Shown: piece after piece, positions 44,338 through 52,564 of the stretch
Position numbering within the stretch: the stretch's first letter is position 1
Layout of the letters: every line of letters begins with the position of its first letter
Assembly: GCA_050117315.1 (NCBI GenBank)
Contig: JASFMY010000028.1
Location: 1 to 57,572, forward strand
Source of the DNA: JANQIV01 sp050117315
Lineage (GTDB): Bacteria > Bacteroidota > Ignavibacteria > Ignavibacteriales > Melioribacteraceae
Direction: 5' to 3'
DNA length: 57,572 bases
The notes under the pieces: model-generated
What the model saw: the letters and a program-made list of their open reading frames with translations, nothing else
Told to the model about the DNA's origin: nothing
Database searches by the model: none
Made by a program: the position numbers and the translations under genes

Positions 44338-46511
44338 AAAACAATAAATCTTTAACTCTAAAAGTAAAGGAAGCAATAGCAAAGGATGTAGGTAGAGCGA
44401 TTGCTAGAATTGACCCGGAAGATATACGGGAAATGGGTCTGGAGGTTGGAGAGATTATAGAGATTGAAGGTAAAAGAAAAACCCCTGCCAAAGTAATGCC
44501 CTGTTATAATAACGAAAGAGGGAAAAAAATTATACAAATGGATGGTATCCTGCGCGAAAACTCTCAGATAGGGTTAGATGAAAAAGTAAAGATTCATAAG
44601 ATTGATTATAAGTTTGCCGACCAAATCAAACTGTTACCTCTCAACATTCCTGCTACTATACACCGTAAAGGAGAGGATACCAAATATATTGGATCGCTTT
44701 TAGAAGGTTTACCCCTGACCATTGGTGATAGAGTAAGAGCAAGACTATTTGGATCAAGAACTTTCGATTTTAAGGTTTTGGATACAAGCCCTGTTGGGGT
44801 GGTAACAATCAGTCCAACAACCCAAATTATAATGGAACTTAAAACTAAAAGCGCACCTGCTGAGGTAAAGCTTTCCTATGAAGATATTGGAGGTCTCCAT
44901 TCTCAAGTAAGGAAGATCAGGGAAATGATTGAACTGCCTCTAAAATATCCTGAAGTATTCGGCAGGTTAGGTATTGATGCCCCCAAGGGAGTATTTTTAT
45001 ACGGCCCTCCGGGAACAGGCAAAACCTTGATAGCCCGTGCAGTAGCAAATGAGACAGATGCATATTTTGTTCATATCTCCGGTCCAGAAATTATGGGTAA
45101 ATTCTATGGCGAAAGCGAGGCTCGTTTAAGAAGTGTTTTTGAGAACGCACAAAAGAACGCTCCGGCAATAATTTTTATTGATGAAATAGATGCAATAGCT
45201 CCTAAGAGAGAAGAGATGGGAGAAGAAAAACAGGTAGAAAGACGGGTAGTTGCTCAACTCTTATCATTATTGGATGGACTCGAATCTCGCGGACAAGTTA
45301 TTGTTTTGGGAGCCACAAACATTCCTAATACTATTGATCCTGCTCTAAGAAGGCCTGGCAGATTTGATCGTGAAATTTCAGTTCCGATTCCTGATAAAAA
45401 CGGGAGAAAAGAAATTTTGCAGATTCATACCAGGGGTATGCCCTTAGCTGATAATGTTAGCTTACAAAAATTAGCCGAGATTACTCATGGATTTGTTGGC
45501 GCTGATATTGAGGCATTGGGAAGAGAGGCAGCAATGTCTGCATTAAGAAGGATTTTGCCTAAAATTGATTTTGAAATGGCTGAGATACCTTATGAAACTC
45601 TTCTTAACCTTGAAATTACAATGAATGATTTTTGGGAGGCCATGAAAGATGTTGAACCATCTGCCATAAGGGAAGTTTTTGTTGAGGTGCCCGACGTAAA
45701 ATGGGAAGATGTGGGTGGTCTTGAAACTATTAAAGAAGAATTGAAGAAGGCAGTTGAATGGCCTCTAAAATATCCGGCTGTTTTTTCGAAAACAAAAACA
45801 CATCCGCCTAAAGGAATTTTGTTGCATGGAGCTCCCGGCACCGGCAAAACACTACTTGTTAAAGCGATTGCCAACCAAAGCGGGGTCAACTTCATACCTG
45901 TTAACGGTCCCTCTCTCATTTCAAAATATATTGGTGAGAGCGAAAGAGGAATTAGGGAAGTATTTAGAATGGCGAAACAAGCCTCTCCGACAATTCTTTT
46001 TTTCGACGAAATAGAGAGCATTGCTCCCGTAAAAGGAAATTCAACAGATGCTTCGGTTATCGGGAGAATGCTTAGTCAAATACTTACGGAAATGGATGGA
46101 ATTGAAGAACTCAAAGGCGTAACGGTTTTAGCTGCGACAAATAGATTGGACAAGGTTGATCCGGCACTCTTAAGAAGCGGGAGGTTTGATCTTTTGCTTG
46201 AGATTCCAAGCCCGGATAAAGAAACAAGAAAAAAAATATTCATGATTCATTCAAAAAATAAACCTGTCGGGAAAGATGTGGATTTTGACGAATTATCCGA
46301 GGTTACTGAGGGATATGTGGGTTCTGACATTGAATTTATCTGTAGAAATGCTTCGATGTTTGCTATAAGAGATTACTTAAGTAAAGAAGTTCCGTTGGAA
46401 ACCGATGAATCTAAAGTTGAGAAGAATATATCGAACCTTGTAATTGCCAAAAAATATTTCAATGAAACATTAAAAATATTTGAAAATCAAAGAGGGAGTA
46501 TAAATAAATAA
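44334..46511 (+). CDS. Cdc48/VAT-type AAA ATPase with two AAA domains
   Basis: The 725-residue protein has an N-domain with double-psi barrel (about 1-190, KDVGRAIARIDPED). D1 carries Walker A GPPGTGKT (224-231), Walker B IIFIDEID and RRPGRFDRE. D2 carries GAPGTGKT (499-506), ILFFDEIE and LLRSGRFD. Both rings look catalytically complete. The archaeal-like layout is that of Cdc48/p97/VAT, an unfoldase that extracts proteins from complexes. The C-terminus lacks a proteasome-docking HbYX tail. It is ATGA-coupled to the Get3-like gene, 26 bp before the GvpL-J fusion. Confidence 0.92.
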   Translation: MKNNKSLTLKVKEAIAKDVGRAIARIDPEDIREMGLEVGEIIEIEGKRKTPAKVMPCYNNERGKKIIQMDGILRENSQIGLDEKVKIHKIDYKFADQIKLLPLNIPATIHRKGEDTKYIGSLLEGLPLTIGDRVRARLFGSRTFDFKVLDTSPVGVVTISPTTQIIMELKTKSAPAEVKLSYEDIGGLHSQVRKIREMIELPLKYPEVFGRLGIDAPKGVFLYGPPGTGKTLIARAVANETDAYFVHISGPEIMGKFYGESEARLRSVFENAQKNAPAIIFIDEIDAIAPKREEMGEEKQVERRVVAQLLSLLDGLESRGQVIVLGATNIPNTIDPALRRPGRFDREISVPIPDKNGRKEILQIHTRGMPLADNVSLQKLAEITHGFVGADIEALGREAAMSALRRILPKIDFEMAEIPYETLLNLEITMNDFWEAMKDVEPSAIREVFVEVPDVKWEDVGGLETIKEELKKAVEWPLKYPAVFSKTKTHPPKGILLHGAPGTGKTLLVKAIANQSGVNFIPVNGPSLISKYIGESERGIREVFRMAKQASPTILFFDEIESIAPVKGNSTDASVIGRMLSQILTEMDGIEELKGVTVLAATNRLDKVDPALLRSGRFDLLLEIPSPDKETRKKIFMIHSKNKPVGKDVDFDELSEVTEGYVGSDIEFICRNASMFAIRDYLSKEVPLETDESKVEKNISNLVIAKKYFNETLKIFENQRGSINK

Positions 46512-46537
46512 TATAATATCCCGGAAGAGGCTTCAAT

Positions 46538-47587
46538 ATGCATAATACAAAACTATATATTTATGGCGTAGTTAATCAGGGAAAAGTAAGCTTTACTTCC
46601 AATGGTGATGTTTCAATTCATGAAAAAATATTTTCAATTAATTATAAAAACATTTCGGCAATTGTAAGCAATTCTAAAGTTCATGATTACTTTCATTCAA
46701 ACAAAAAAAAATTAGCTGAGCAACTTCTAAAACATCAAACTGTAATAGAAGAATTAATGAACAACGGGTATACTGTAATTCCGATGAAATTAGGTACGCA
46801 GGCTGATGAGGAAAACGAAGTAATAGAGATACTGAAAAAAGGTTATGAAATAATAACGGACGTTTTTGAAAAAATTAATGATAAAATTGAGATTGACTTG
46901 GCTGCTACATGGAGTGATATGAATTCAGTTCTAAGGGAAATAGGAGAAGAAAATGATATTATTGAATTAAAAAACAAACTGCTCTCTAATTCTGAAAAAG
47001 TTACTTTTGAGGACAAAATAAAAGTCGGGCAAATGGTCCAGAAGGGGTTGGAAAGAAAAAGAGAGGAATATTCTGCCGAAATAAAACACTATTTAAGCGA
47101 ATATTGTGAGAACCTCAAAATACATGAACTTATGGATGATAAAATGGTTATTAATACCGCTCTTCTCTTAAAAAAAACAAATTATCAAATTTTTGAAAAG
47201 AAGCTGGAAAATTTGAATGCAAAATATTCCGATAAGTTAAATTTTAGATGTATTGGGCCGCTTCCCACTTATAGTTTTTTTACGCTGGAAGTAGATAAAA
47301 TCTTACCCGAAGATTTAAAATGGGCAAGAGATAAACTAGGCATTTCAGACAAAATATTGAATCAAGCAGAGATTAGGAAAGCCTATCAGAAGACTGCTTC
47401 CCTTTATCATCCGGATAAAAATCCTGGTATTACTGAAATAAAAAATGAATTCAATGATATAACGAAGGCTTATAAGTTACTCACCGACTATTGTGAGTTT
47501 CATAATGAATCCGCTCTTGAAGAAGATTATTCAATAAACAGTGGAGTATTGGAAAGCCCTTCAACATTGGTTAAAGTAAGATTATAA
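46538..47587 (+). CDS. GvpL/GvpF protein fused to a C-terminal J-domain
   Basis: The 349-residue protein has residues about 4-255 as a GvpL/F domain (YIYGVVNQ at the start, VIPMKLGT at about 87-94, FRCIGPLPTYSFF at about 238-250). A J-domain follows (about 268-325) with the HPD triad at 291-293 in LYHPDKNPG and flanking helices typical of DnaJ. J-domains stimulate Hsp70, so this paralogue can recruit DnaK to the GvpF/L complex. First of five GvpL/F genes. The fusion frame is continuous with no stop between domains. Confidence 0.88.
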   Translation: MHNTKLYIYGVVNQGKVSFTSNGDVSIHEKIFSINYKNISAIVSNSKVHDYFHSNKKKLAEQLLKHQTVIEELMNNGYTVIPMKLGTQADEENEVIEILKKGYEIITDVFEKINDKIEIDLAATWSDMNSVLREIGEENDIIELKNKLLSNSEKVTFEDKIKVGQMVQKGLERKREEYSAEIKHYLSEYCENLKIHELMDDKMVINTALLLKKTNYQIFEKKLENLNAKYSDKLNFRCIGPLPTYSFFTLEVDKILPEDLKWARDKLGISDKILNQAEIRKAYQKTASLYHPDKNPGITEIKNEFNDITKAYKLLTDYCEFHNESALEEDYSINSGVLESPSTLVKVRL

Positions 47588-47588
47588 A

Positions 47589-48359
47589 ATGGAAAAGGAA
47601 GGTAAATATATTTATTGCATAATCGATAGCGAACAAGAAAGAAATTACGGTCCCATCGGAATTGGAGGAAGAAACGACGAAGTTTTAACTATCGGTTACA
47701 AAGATCTGAGTATGGTTGTTAGTAATCATCCGCTAAATAAATTCGTTGTTGACCGTGAGAGTATGTTGGCCCATGAAAAAGTAGTTGAAGAAGTGATGAA
47801 GGATTCTTACAGTGTTCTTCCCGTAAGATACGGTACTGTTGCGGCAAATGCCGAGGAAGTACGAAATTTTTTGTATAGAAGATACAGCGAATTTAAGGAT
47901 GCTCTCAGAGACATGAAATATAAAATAGAATTGGATGTAAAAGGATATTGGAAAAATATGCCCCTGATTTTTGATGAAATTGTAAAAGAAAACGAAGAGA
48001 TTGATAAAGCAAAAGATGAAATCAGTAACGGCAAAAGCAAACTGAATATTGAAAATAAAAGGCACATTGGTATGCTTGTTAAGAATGCTTTGCAGAAAAA
48101 AAAAGAGGAAGAAGCTGAAAGTATAATCGCGCATTTCAAGTATACATATATTGATTGCAAACTCAATAACACTATTATCGATGAAATGTTCTTGAATGCA
48201 GCTTTTTTAATAGACATCGGTAAAGAAAAAGAATTCGATAATATTATGGATGATATAAGTGAGATATACAAGGGTAGAATAAGGTTCGCTTACACAGGTC
48301 CCTTACCTGTTTATAATTTCGTTAATATAGTCGTCCATCAGGAGAAATGGGAAGTTTGA
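47589..48359 (+). CDS. GvpL/GvpF family protein, second paralogue
   Basis: The 256-residue protein contains GKYIYCIIDSEQE at the N-terminus, SVLPVRYGTVA (about 78-88) and the family C-terminus FAYTGPLPVYNFVNI. GvpF/L proteins are accessory chaperone-like components that contact GvpA monomers during nucleation. It lies 1 bp after the J-domain fusion and 1 bp before the third paralogue, to which it is similar over its whole length, so the pair is a tandem duplication. Confidence 0.92.
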   Translation: MEKEGKYIYCIIDSEQERNYGPIGIGGRNDEVLTIGYKDLSMVVSNHPLNKFVVDRESMLAHEKVVEEVMKDSYSVLPVRYGTVAANAEEVRNFLYRRYSEFKDALRDMKYKIELDVKGYWKNMPLIFDEIVKENEEIDKAKDEISNGKSKLNIENKRHIGMLVKNALQKKKEEEAESIIAHFKYTYIDCKLNNTIIDEMFLNAAFLIDIGKEKEFDNIMDDISEIYKGRIRFAYTGPLPVYNFVNIVVHQEKWEV

Positions 48360-48360
48360 A

Positions 48361-49140
48361 ATGAGTAATAATGTTCAAGAAGGAAAATATATTTATTGTA
48401 TAATTGATGCTAAAGATTCGGTAAATTTTGGTCCGATTGGAATAGGTGGAAGAGATGATGAAGTTTATACTATTTCGTTTAATGATATAGCAGCGGTAGT
48501 AAGTAAATCTCCTATCATAGAATACCCTTTAAGTAGAAATAACATCCTTGCCCATGAAAAGGCAATTGAGAAAGTAATGAAATCTTACTCCGTTTTACCT
48601 ACACGTTTTTCTACAATTGCCGAGAATGAAAATGTTGTAAAGGGAATGCTGGAAAGGGAGTACATTCGATTTATAAAACTGTTTGAATATATTAGGGACA
48701 AAAAAGAGAGCGGAGTACAAGCAATATTTAATAAAGATACCGTATATAAATCCATTGTAGAAAAATACGAAGATATAAAAGAATTAAAGAATAAAATTGA
48801 CTCAATGCCCCCGCAAAAGTCACATTATCAGCGAGTAGAGATCGGTAAAATGGTTGAGTCCGCTTTGGAAAAAGAAAAAAATATTTGCAAGGAGTTGATA
48901 CTGAATACTCTCTCATCTTTATCGGTTGATGTCAAAATTAACAATGTTTACAACGACCTTATGATAATGAATACCGCTTTTCTAGTAGAAAAAAAGAAAG
49001 GTGCAGAATTTGAGGCGAAGATTGAAGAACTTGCTGAAGAATATACTAATGAAATAAAATTTAGAATTATAGAAGCACTACCCCCATTTAATTTTGTGAA
49101 TTTAATAATTAACATGAAAAAGGACAATGTTTCTAATTGA
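48361..49140 (+). CDS. GvpL/GvpF family protein, third paralogue
   Basis: The 259-residue protein shares with its upstream neighbour GKYIYCIIDAKDS, FGPIGIGGRDDEV, SVLPTRFSTIA and EALPPFNFVNL. This confirms origin by tandem duplication; divergence is moderate and both are intact. Its 3' end overlaps gvpG by 14 bp. Its role should be the same accessory/nucleation function as other GvpF/L proteins, perhaps as a subunit of a hetero-oligomer. Confidence 0.92.
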   Translation: MSNNVQEGKYIYCIIDAKDSVNFGPIGIGGRDDEVYTISFNDIAAVVSKSPIIEYPLSRNNILAHEKAIEKVMKSYSVLPTRFSTIAENENVVKGMLEREYIRFIKLFEYIRDKKESGVQAIFNKDTVYKSIVEKYEDIKELKNKIDSMPPQKSHYQRVEIGKMVESALEKEKNICKELILNTLSSLSVDVKINNVYNDLMIMNTAFLVEKKKGAEFEAKIEELAEEYTNEIKFRIIEALPPFNFVNLIINMKKDNVSN

Positions 49141-49363
49141 CGATATTTTGCTTGCGCCGCTAAAAGGCGTAGTATGGTTGGCAAAAGAATTAAGTAAAAT
49201 TGCTGATAAGGAATTAAACGATGAAGATGTTGTAAAAGAAAAACTAATGGCATTGCAATTACAATTTCAATTAGATGAAATTGACGAAGAAGAATATAAT
49301 AAACGTGAGGCTGAGTTACTGGATCTTCTAAATGAAATTTTAAAAAGAAAATCGGAGGAATAG
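49127..49363 (+). CDS. gvpG: Gas vesicle protein GvpG
   Basis: The 78-residue protein begins FLIDDILLAPLKGVVWLAKEL, the conserved GvpG opening with an APLKGV-W core. A charged helix follows (EIDEEEYNKREAELLDLLNEI). GvpG is an essential accessory protein of vesicle formation. ATG 49127 lies inside the end of the preceding GvpL/F gene, with AAAAAGGACA as the ribosome-binding site; gvpO starts at the base after its stop. Confidence 0.92.
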   Translation: MFLIDDILLAPLKGVVWLAKELSKIADKELNDEDVVKEKLMALQLQFQLDEIDEEEYNKREAELLDLLNEILKRKSEE

Positions 49364-49624
49364 ATGCATAATATAACGAGTGTAAGCAACGCAGCCGCCG
49401 AATTTCTAAAACAAAACTTCAATGTAGATTCTGCGAATGTAATAAAAGCAAAAAAAGTTGGTAATGCATGGGAAGTAGTAGCAGAAGTATTTGAGGATAG
49501 TTCCTTTATAAAATCACTTGGCTTACCAAGCAAAGTAAAAGACAGGAATTTTTATTTGGTTCAAATGAACGATAATTTAGAGGTCGAATCTTACGAACGC
49601 ATTGAAAGATCTGATAAAGAGTAA
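49364..49624 (+). CDS. gvpO: Gas vesicle protein GvpO-like
   Basis: The 86-residue protein resembles the conserved part of GvpO: VGNAWEVVAEVFED (about 31-44), then a turn and NFYLVQMNDNLEVESYERIER (about 62-82), the usual beta hairpin plus terminal YxRxxR. Its ribosome-binding site GGAGGA overlaps the end of gvpG. In other clusters GvpO is needed for vesicle formation, although its mechanism is unclear. It is shorter than haloarchaeal GvpO, as is usual for bacterial forms. Confidence 0.75.
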   Translation: MHNITSVSNAAAEFLKQNFNVDSANVIKAKKVGNAWEVVAEVFEDSSFIKSLGLPSKVKDRNFYLVQMNDNLEVESYERIERSDKE

Positions 49625-49656
49625 TATTGGGAATAATATAAATCATCCGTCACCGG

Positions 49657-50520
49657 ATGAAAAAAGATGATTTTTATTTGTCGCAATTAATCTATGACGA
49701 GTTAGCAATGGAAACCGGGAAAAAAGATCTTATATATTTATATTGTATAACAAAAGAACCCCCGAGGATTAATAATTTAAAAAGTTTATCCGATGAGCTT
49801 TATTACATCAATTATCTTGGTGTTTTTGCAGTTGTAAGTAGAGTAAAACAAGATGAATTTGGCGAGGAGAATCTCCGCAATAATTTTACGAATTTAGAAT
49901 GGGTAAAAACAAAAGCATATATACATGAAAACCTAATAGAAGGAGTAATGCAAAATAACTGCGTAATTCCTTTTAAGTTTGGTACCATTTTCACAAGCGA
50001 ATCCAGTCTTAAAGCATGTATCAAAGAAAATACCGGCAAATTTAATGATAGTTTGAACTATTTAGAAGGCAAAGAAGAATGGGGCATTAAAATCTATTGC
50101 AATAACCAACAACTGAAAGAAAATATTAATAATAATAATGAAGAAATGATAAAGCTGGACAGCGAAATAGCAAATTCTTCGCGTGGAAAAACTTATTTAT
50201 TAAAAAAGAAAAGAGAAGCATTAATAGATGTACTGGTGAATAATAAAATAAACGTGTATGGTCACGAGATTTTTGAAGTATTTAAAGAGCTTTCTCTGAA
50301 TATAAGAACGAATAAATTATTACCGAAAGAAGTGACGGAAAAAAAGGATGACATGATTCTAAATCTGGTTTTACTAATGGGTAAAGACGCTGTAGCTAAA
50401 ATGATTGAAGCTGCAAACTATATGAAAAAAAAATACAGCGACAAAGGTCTAAGTATCGATTATACAGGCCCGTGGCCGCCTTATAATTTTTGCTCTATTG
50501 ATGAGGAAATACAAAAATGA
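49657..50520 (+). CDS. GvpL/GvpF family protein, fourth paralogue
   Basis: The 287-residue protein has a short N-terminal extension (about 20 residues) before DLIYLYCITKEPP. Family blocks CVIPFKFGTIF (about 105-115) and the C-terminal DYTGPWPPYNFCSI follow. The TGPWPPYNF ending and longer central helix mark it as a GvpL-type branch distinct from paralogues two and three. The ATG 49657 start lacks a strong ribosome-binding site. It overlaps the next GvpA-family gene by ATGA. Confidence 0.92.
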   Translation: MKKDDFYLSQLIYDELAMETGKKDLIYLYCITKEPPRINNLKSLSDELYYINYLGVFAVVSRVKQDEFGEENLRNNFTNLEWVKTKAYIHENLIEGVMQNNCVIPFKFGTIFTSESSLKACIKENTGKFNDSLNYLEGKEEWGIKIYCNNQQLKENINNNNEEMIKLDSEIANSSRGKTYLLKKKREALIDVLVNNKINVYGHEIFEVFKELSLNIRTNKLLPKEVTEKKDDMILNLVLLMGKDAVAKMIEAANYMKKKYSDKGLSIDYTGPWPPYNFCSIDEEIQK

Positions 50521-50732
50521 ATAATGTTGTTAATAATTCGAAAGAGGTCACCCTTTTGGAAGTGTTGGATAGGGTGTTGGATAAAGGCGTAGTCTTATCG
50601 GGAGATTTAGTTATTTCTATTGCAGATGTTGACCTGATATTCATAGGATTGAGAGCTATTATCAGTTCGGTAGAAAACTTTGAACACAGGGGAAGCAAGA
50701 AGAATGAAGAATCGGAAAAGGATTTCACCTAA
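50517..50732 (+). CDS. GvpA-family minor protein (GvpJ/GvpM/GvpS type), first
   Basis: The 71-residue protein aligns with GvpA: TLLEVLDRVLDKGVVLSGDLVISIADVDLIFIGLRAIISS. It has the D-L-I/V-x-A-D-V-D pattern of GvpJ/M/S instead of the major-protein WVRVSLVGIE, and ends in a charged tail. Such minor GvpA paralogues act in nucleation or at the vesicle tips. Its start overlaps the fourth GvpL/F gene by 4 bp. Confidence 0.85.
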   Translation: MNNVVNNSKEVTLLEVLDRVLDKGVVLSGDLVISIADVDLIFIGLRAIISSVENFEHRGSKKNEESEKDFT

Positions 50733-50750
50733 TATACCAAGGATTTGTTT

Positions 50751-51515
50751 ATGAAAATGTATGCTTATTGCATTCTGGATTCGAATAAAAAAATAAAAAA
50801 TAATATTCGAGGATTAAACGAAGCATTAGTATACTCTATACCGTTTAGAGATATTGGAATAGCCGTTAGTGACTTTAATGAACAAGTTCAAGTAACTAAC
50901 GAAAACGTATTAAAACATGAAGAGGTTGTAGAAAAATTAATGGAAGATTTTAATGTTCTCCCTATGAGATTTAATACATGCTTCGGTAAAAATGATGAAG
51001 TTATTTCTGTTATAAAACTCTATTACCCGGATTTCATTAGAAATTTCGACGAACTAAAAAATAAGTTAGAATTTAGTGTAAAAGCTATTTGGAACGGTAA
51101 AAAACTATTTGAAAGTATATCCAGAAAATATAACGATAACTCTACTATACAGATGCCGGGTAAGTCTCCGGGAATAAGTTATATGAATAAAAAACTTAAA
51201 ATACATAAGGCGGAAAAAGAATTTGAAGAAAAAGCTGAAATATACATTAATGCAATTGATAATTCTTTTTCAAGACTAATTTGTGAAAAAAAACTAATAA
51301 AACTTATAAGCCGGGATTTACTTTTAAAGGCTTATTATCTTGTTGAAAATGAAAAACGATTGGCTTTTAAACAAAAATTTGAACAAGTAAAATCCAGCCA
51401 GCCTGATCTGAAATTTCTTTTCAGTGGGCCTTGGCCTCCGTATAATTTTATTTCTTTACGTCCCCCAAAAAAACAAAACCTTGTTGATGGAAAAATTAGT
51501 ATATCCGGCAGATAA
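50751..51515 (+). CDS. GvpL/GvpF family protein, fifth paralogue
   Basis: About 254 residues: KMYAYCILDSNKK at the N-terminus, FNVLPMRFNTCFG (about 73-85) and the terminal FSGPWPPYNFISL match GvpL/F. It is basic and divergent from the other four copies. ATG 50751 is chosen because AAGGA lies 7 bases upstream; the TTG six bases earlier is the alternative. It is placed between the first GvpJ-like gene and gvpK. Confidence 0.88.
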   Translation: MKMYAYCILDSNKKIKNNIRGLNEALVYSIPFRDIGIAVSDFNEQVQVTNENVLKHEEVVEKLMEDFNVLPMRFNTCFGKNDEVISVIKLYYPDFIRNFDELKNKLEFSVKAIWNGKKLFESISRKYNDNSTIQMPGKSPGISYMNKKLKIHKAEKEFEEKAEIYINAIDNSFSRLICEKKLIKLISRDLLLKAYYLVENEKRLAFKQKFEQVKSSQPDLKFLFSGPWPPYNFISLRPPKKQNLVDGKISISGR

Positions 51516-51532
51516 TTGAGAAGAGGAGATAA

Positions 51533-51892
51533 ATGCCAATGGAAAAAATAACTGAAACCGATTCACCTGACTCGTTCATTGAGGAAGCAGAAAAATTGTG
51601 TTCTACTCCGCCGAATAGGATTATTGCAGATCCCAATAATGTAGAACAAGGATTAGCGAAACTGGTTCTTACACTTATAGAATTAATTAGGCAACTATTA
51701 GAAAAACAAGCACTTCGTCGTGTTGAATACGGCTCTTTGTCCGACGAAGAGATCGAACGGGTAGGCGAGACATTAATGAAATTAGAAGAAAAGTTGCAGG
51801 AGCTTAAAGAAATATTTGGTCTAAAGGATGAAGACCTCAACTTAAATTTAGGTCCGTTGGGAAATTTATTACCGGAAAACAAGGACGAATAA
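51533..51892 (+). CDS. gvpK: Gas vesicle protein GvpK
   Basis: The 119-residue protein contains the very conserved GvpK core NVEQGLAKLVLTLIELIRQLLEKQALRRVE (about 42-71), then LSDEEIERVGETLMKLEEKLQELK. GvpK is an essential accessory protein that binds other minor Gvps. It has a good ribosome-binding site (AGAGGAG) 18 bp after the fifth GvpL/F gene. It is followed by the last GvpJ-like gene. Confidence 0.95.
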   Translation: MPMEKITETDSPDSFIEEAEKLCSTPPNRIIADPNNVEQGLAKLVLTLIELIRQLLEKQALRRVEYGSLSDEEIERVGETLMKLEEKLQELKEIFGLKDEDLNLNLGPLGNLLPENKDE

Positions 51893-51935
51893 AAGTTAAG
51901 ACAAAAAATAGTTTAATCAAAAAGGTGAAAGCATT

Positions 51936-52241
51936 ATGACGAAACAAAAGCTTGTTCATGCAACCGAAAGTACTAATTTAGCCGATATTTTAGAAAGGGT
52001 TTTGGATAAAGGAATTGTTATTGCCGGTGATATTAAAATTCAGCTTGCAGATATCGACCTCTTGAACATTAAAATTAGACTCTTGATTTCGTCTGTCGAT
52101 AAAGCAATGGAGATGGGTATAAATTGGTGGCAGCAAGATTCTTATCTCTCAACTAAAGCAAAAGATAAGGAAATAGAAAAAGAAAATACAAAGATTAAAA
52201 AAAGATTAGAAAATTTAGAAAAAAAATTATCAGCAGAATAG
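51936..52241 (+). CDS. gvpJ: GvpA-family minor protein (GvpJ/GvpS type), second
   Basis: The 101-residue protein shows NLADILERVLDKGIVIAGDIKIQLADIDLLNIKIRLLISSVDKA in the GvpA-fold region (about 12-55), with the LADIDLL signature of GvpJ/S. A WW pair and a Lys/Glu-rich coiled-coil C-terminus (about 75-101) follow. It is the last gene of the cluster and is preceded by AAAGGTGAAAGC. With the gene at 50517 it gives two minor GvpA paralogues beside one major GvpA. Confidence 0.85.
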   Translation: MTKQKLVHATESTNLADILERVLDKGIVIAGDIKIQLADIDLLNIKIRLLISSVDKAMEMGINWWQQDSYLSTKAKDKEIEKENTKIKKRLENLEKKLSAE

Positions 52242-52383
52242 TTTTGTGATAACCTCCTTTTCAAGCAGTTTTTTAAAATTACAACTCAATATTATTCTTT
52301 CTGTCACCAAGATTACCATCATGCAGACCATTTAATGCCGGTGAAATATGTATAAAATCCAAACTCATTACCTTTACTAAGCT

Positions 52384-52507
52384 AAAAAGACTGCTGTTTA
52401 TAGAATTCACTATTGCATTGAAGTATTTTCTTATTGGTCTTAAATTGCATTTGGGAATCTTTTTTATTATTGTTCGTAATATCTTATCGTTTTTAGATAA
52501 GTGATTT
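52384..52507 (-). pseudogene. Remnant copy of the DNA glycosylase 5' region
   Basis: Positions 52400-52507 align without gaps to 38723-38830, inside the HhH-GPD glycosylase gene, at about 94 of 108 identities and in the same orientation. Weaker similarity extends to about 52384. On the minus strand the copy still reads NHLSKND...CNLRP.RKYFNAIVNS, so it derives from coding sequence. The rest of the gene is missing. The remainder of the 315-bp gap 52242-52555 shows nothing else. The copy and the intact gene bracket the gas vesicle cluster. Confidence 0.8.
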
Positions 52508-52564
52508 TACCGGTGGTTGTTTCATCTTATTTTGTCATATACCAATAAATGAAATTTGTTTGAA

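Noticed and set aside
44334..46511. FtsH-like protease
   Set aside because: No membrane segments and no HEXXH zinc motif; two AAA domains with a Cdc48 N-domain instead.
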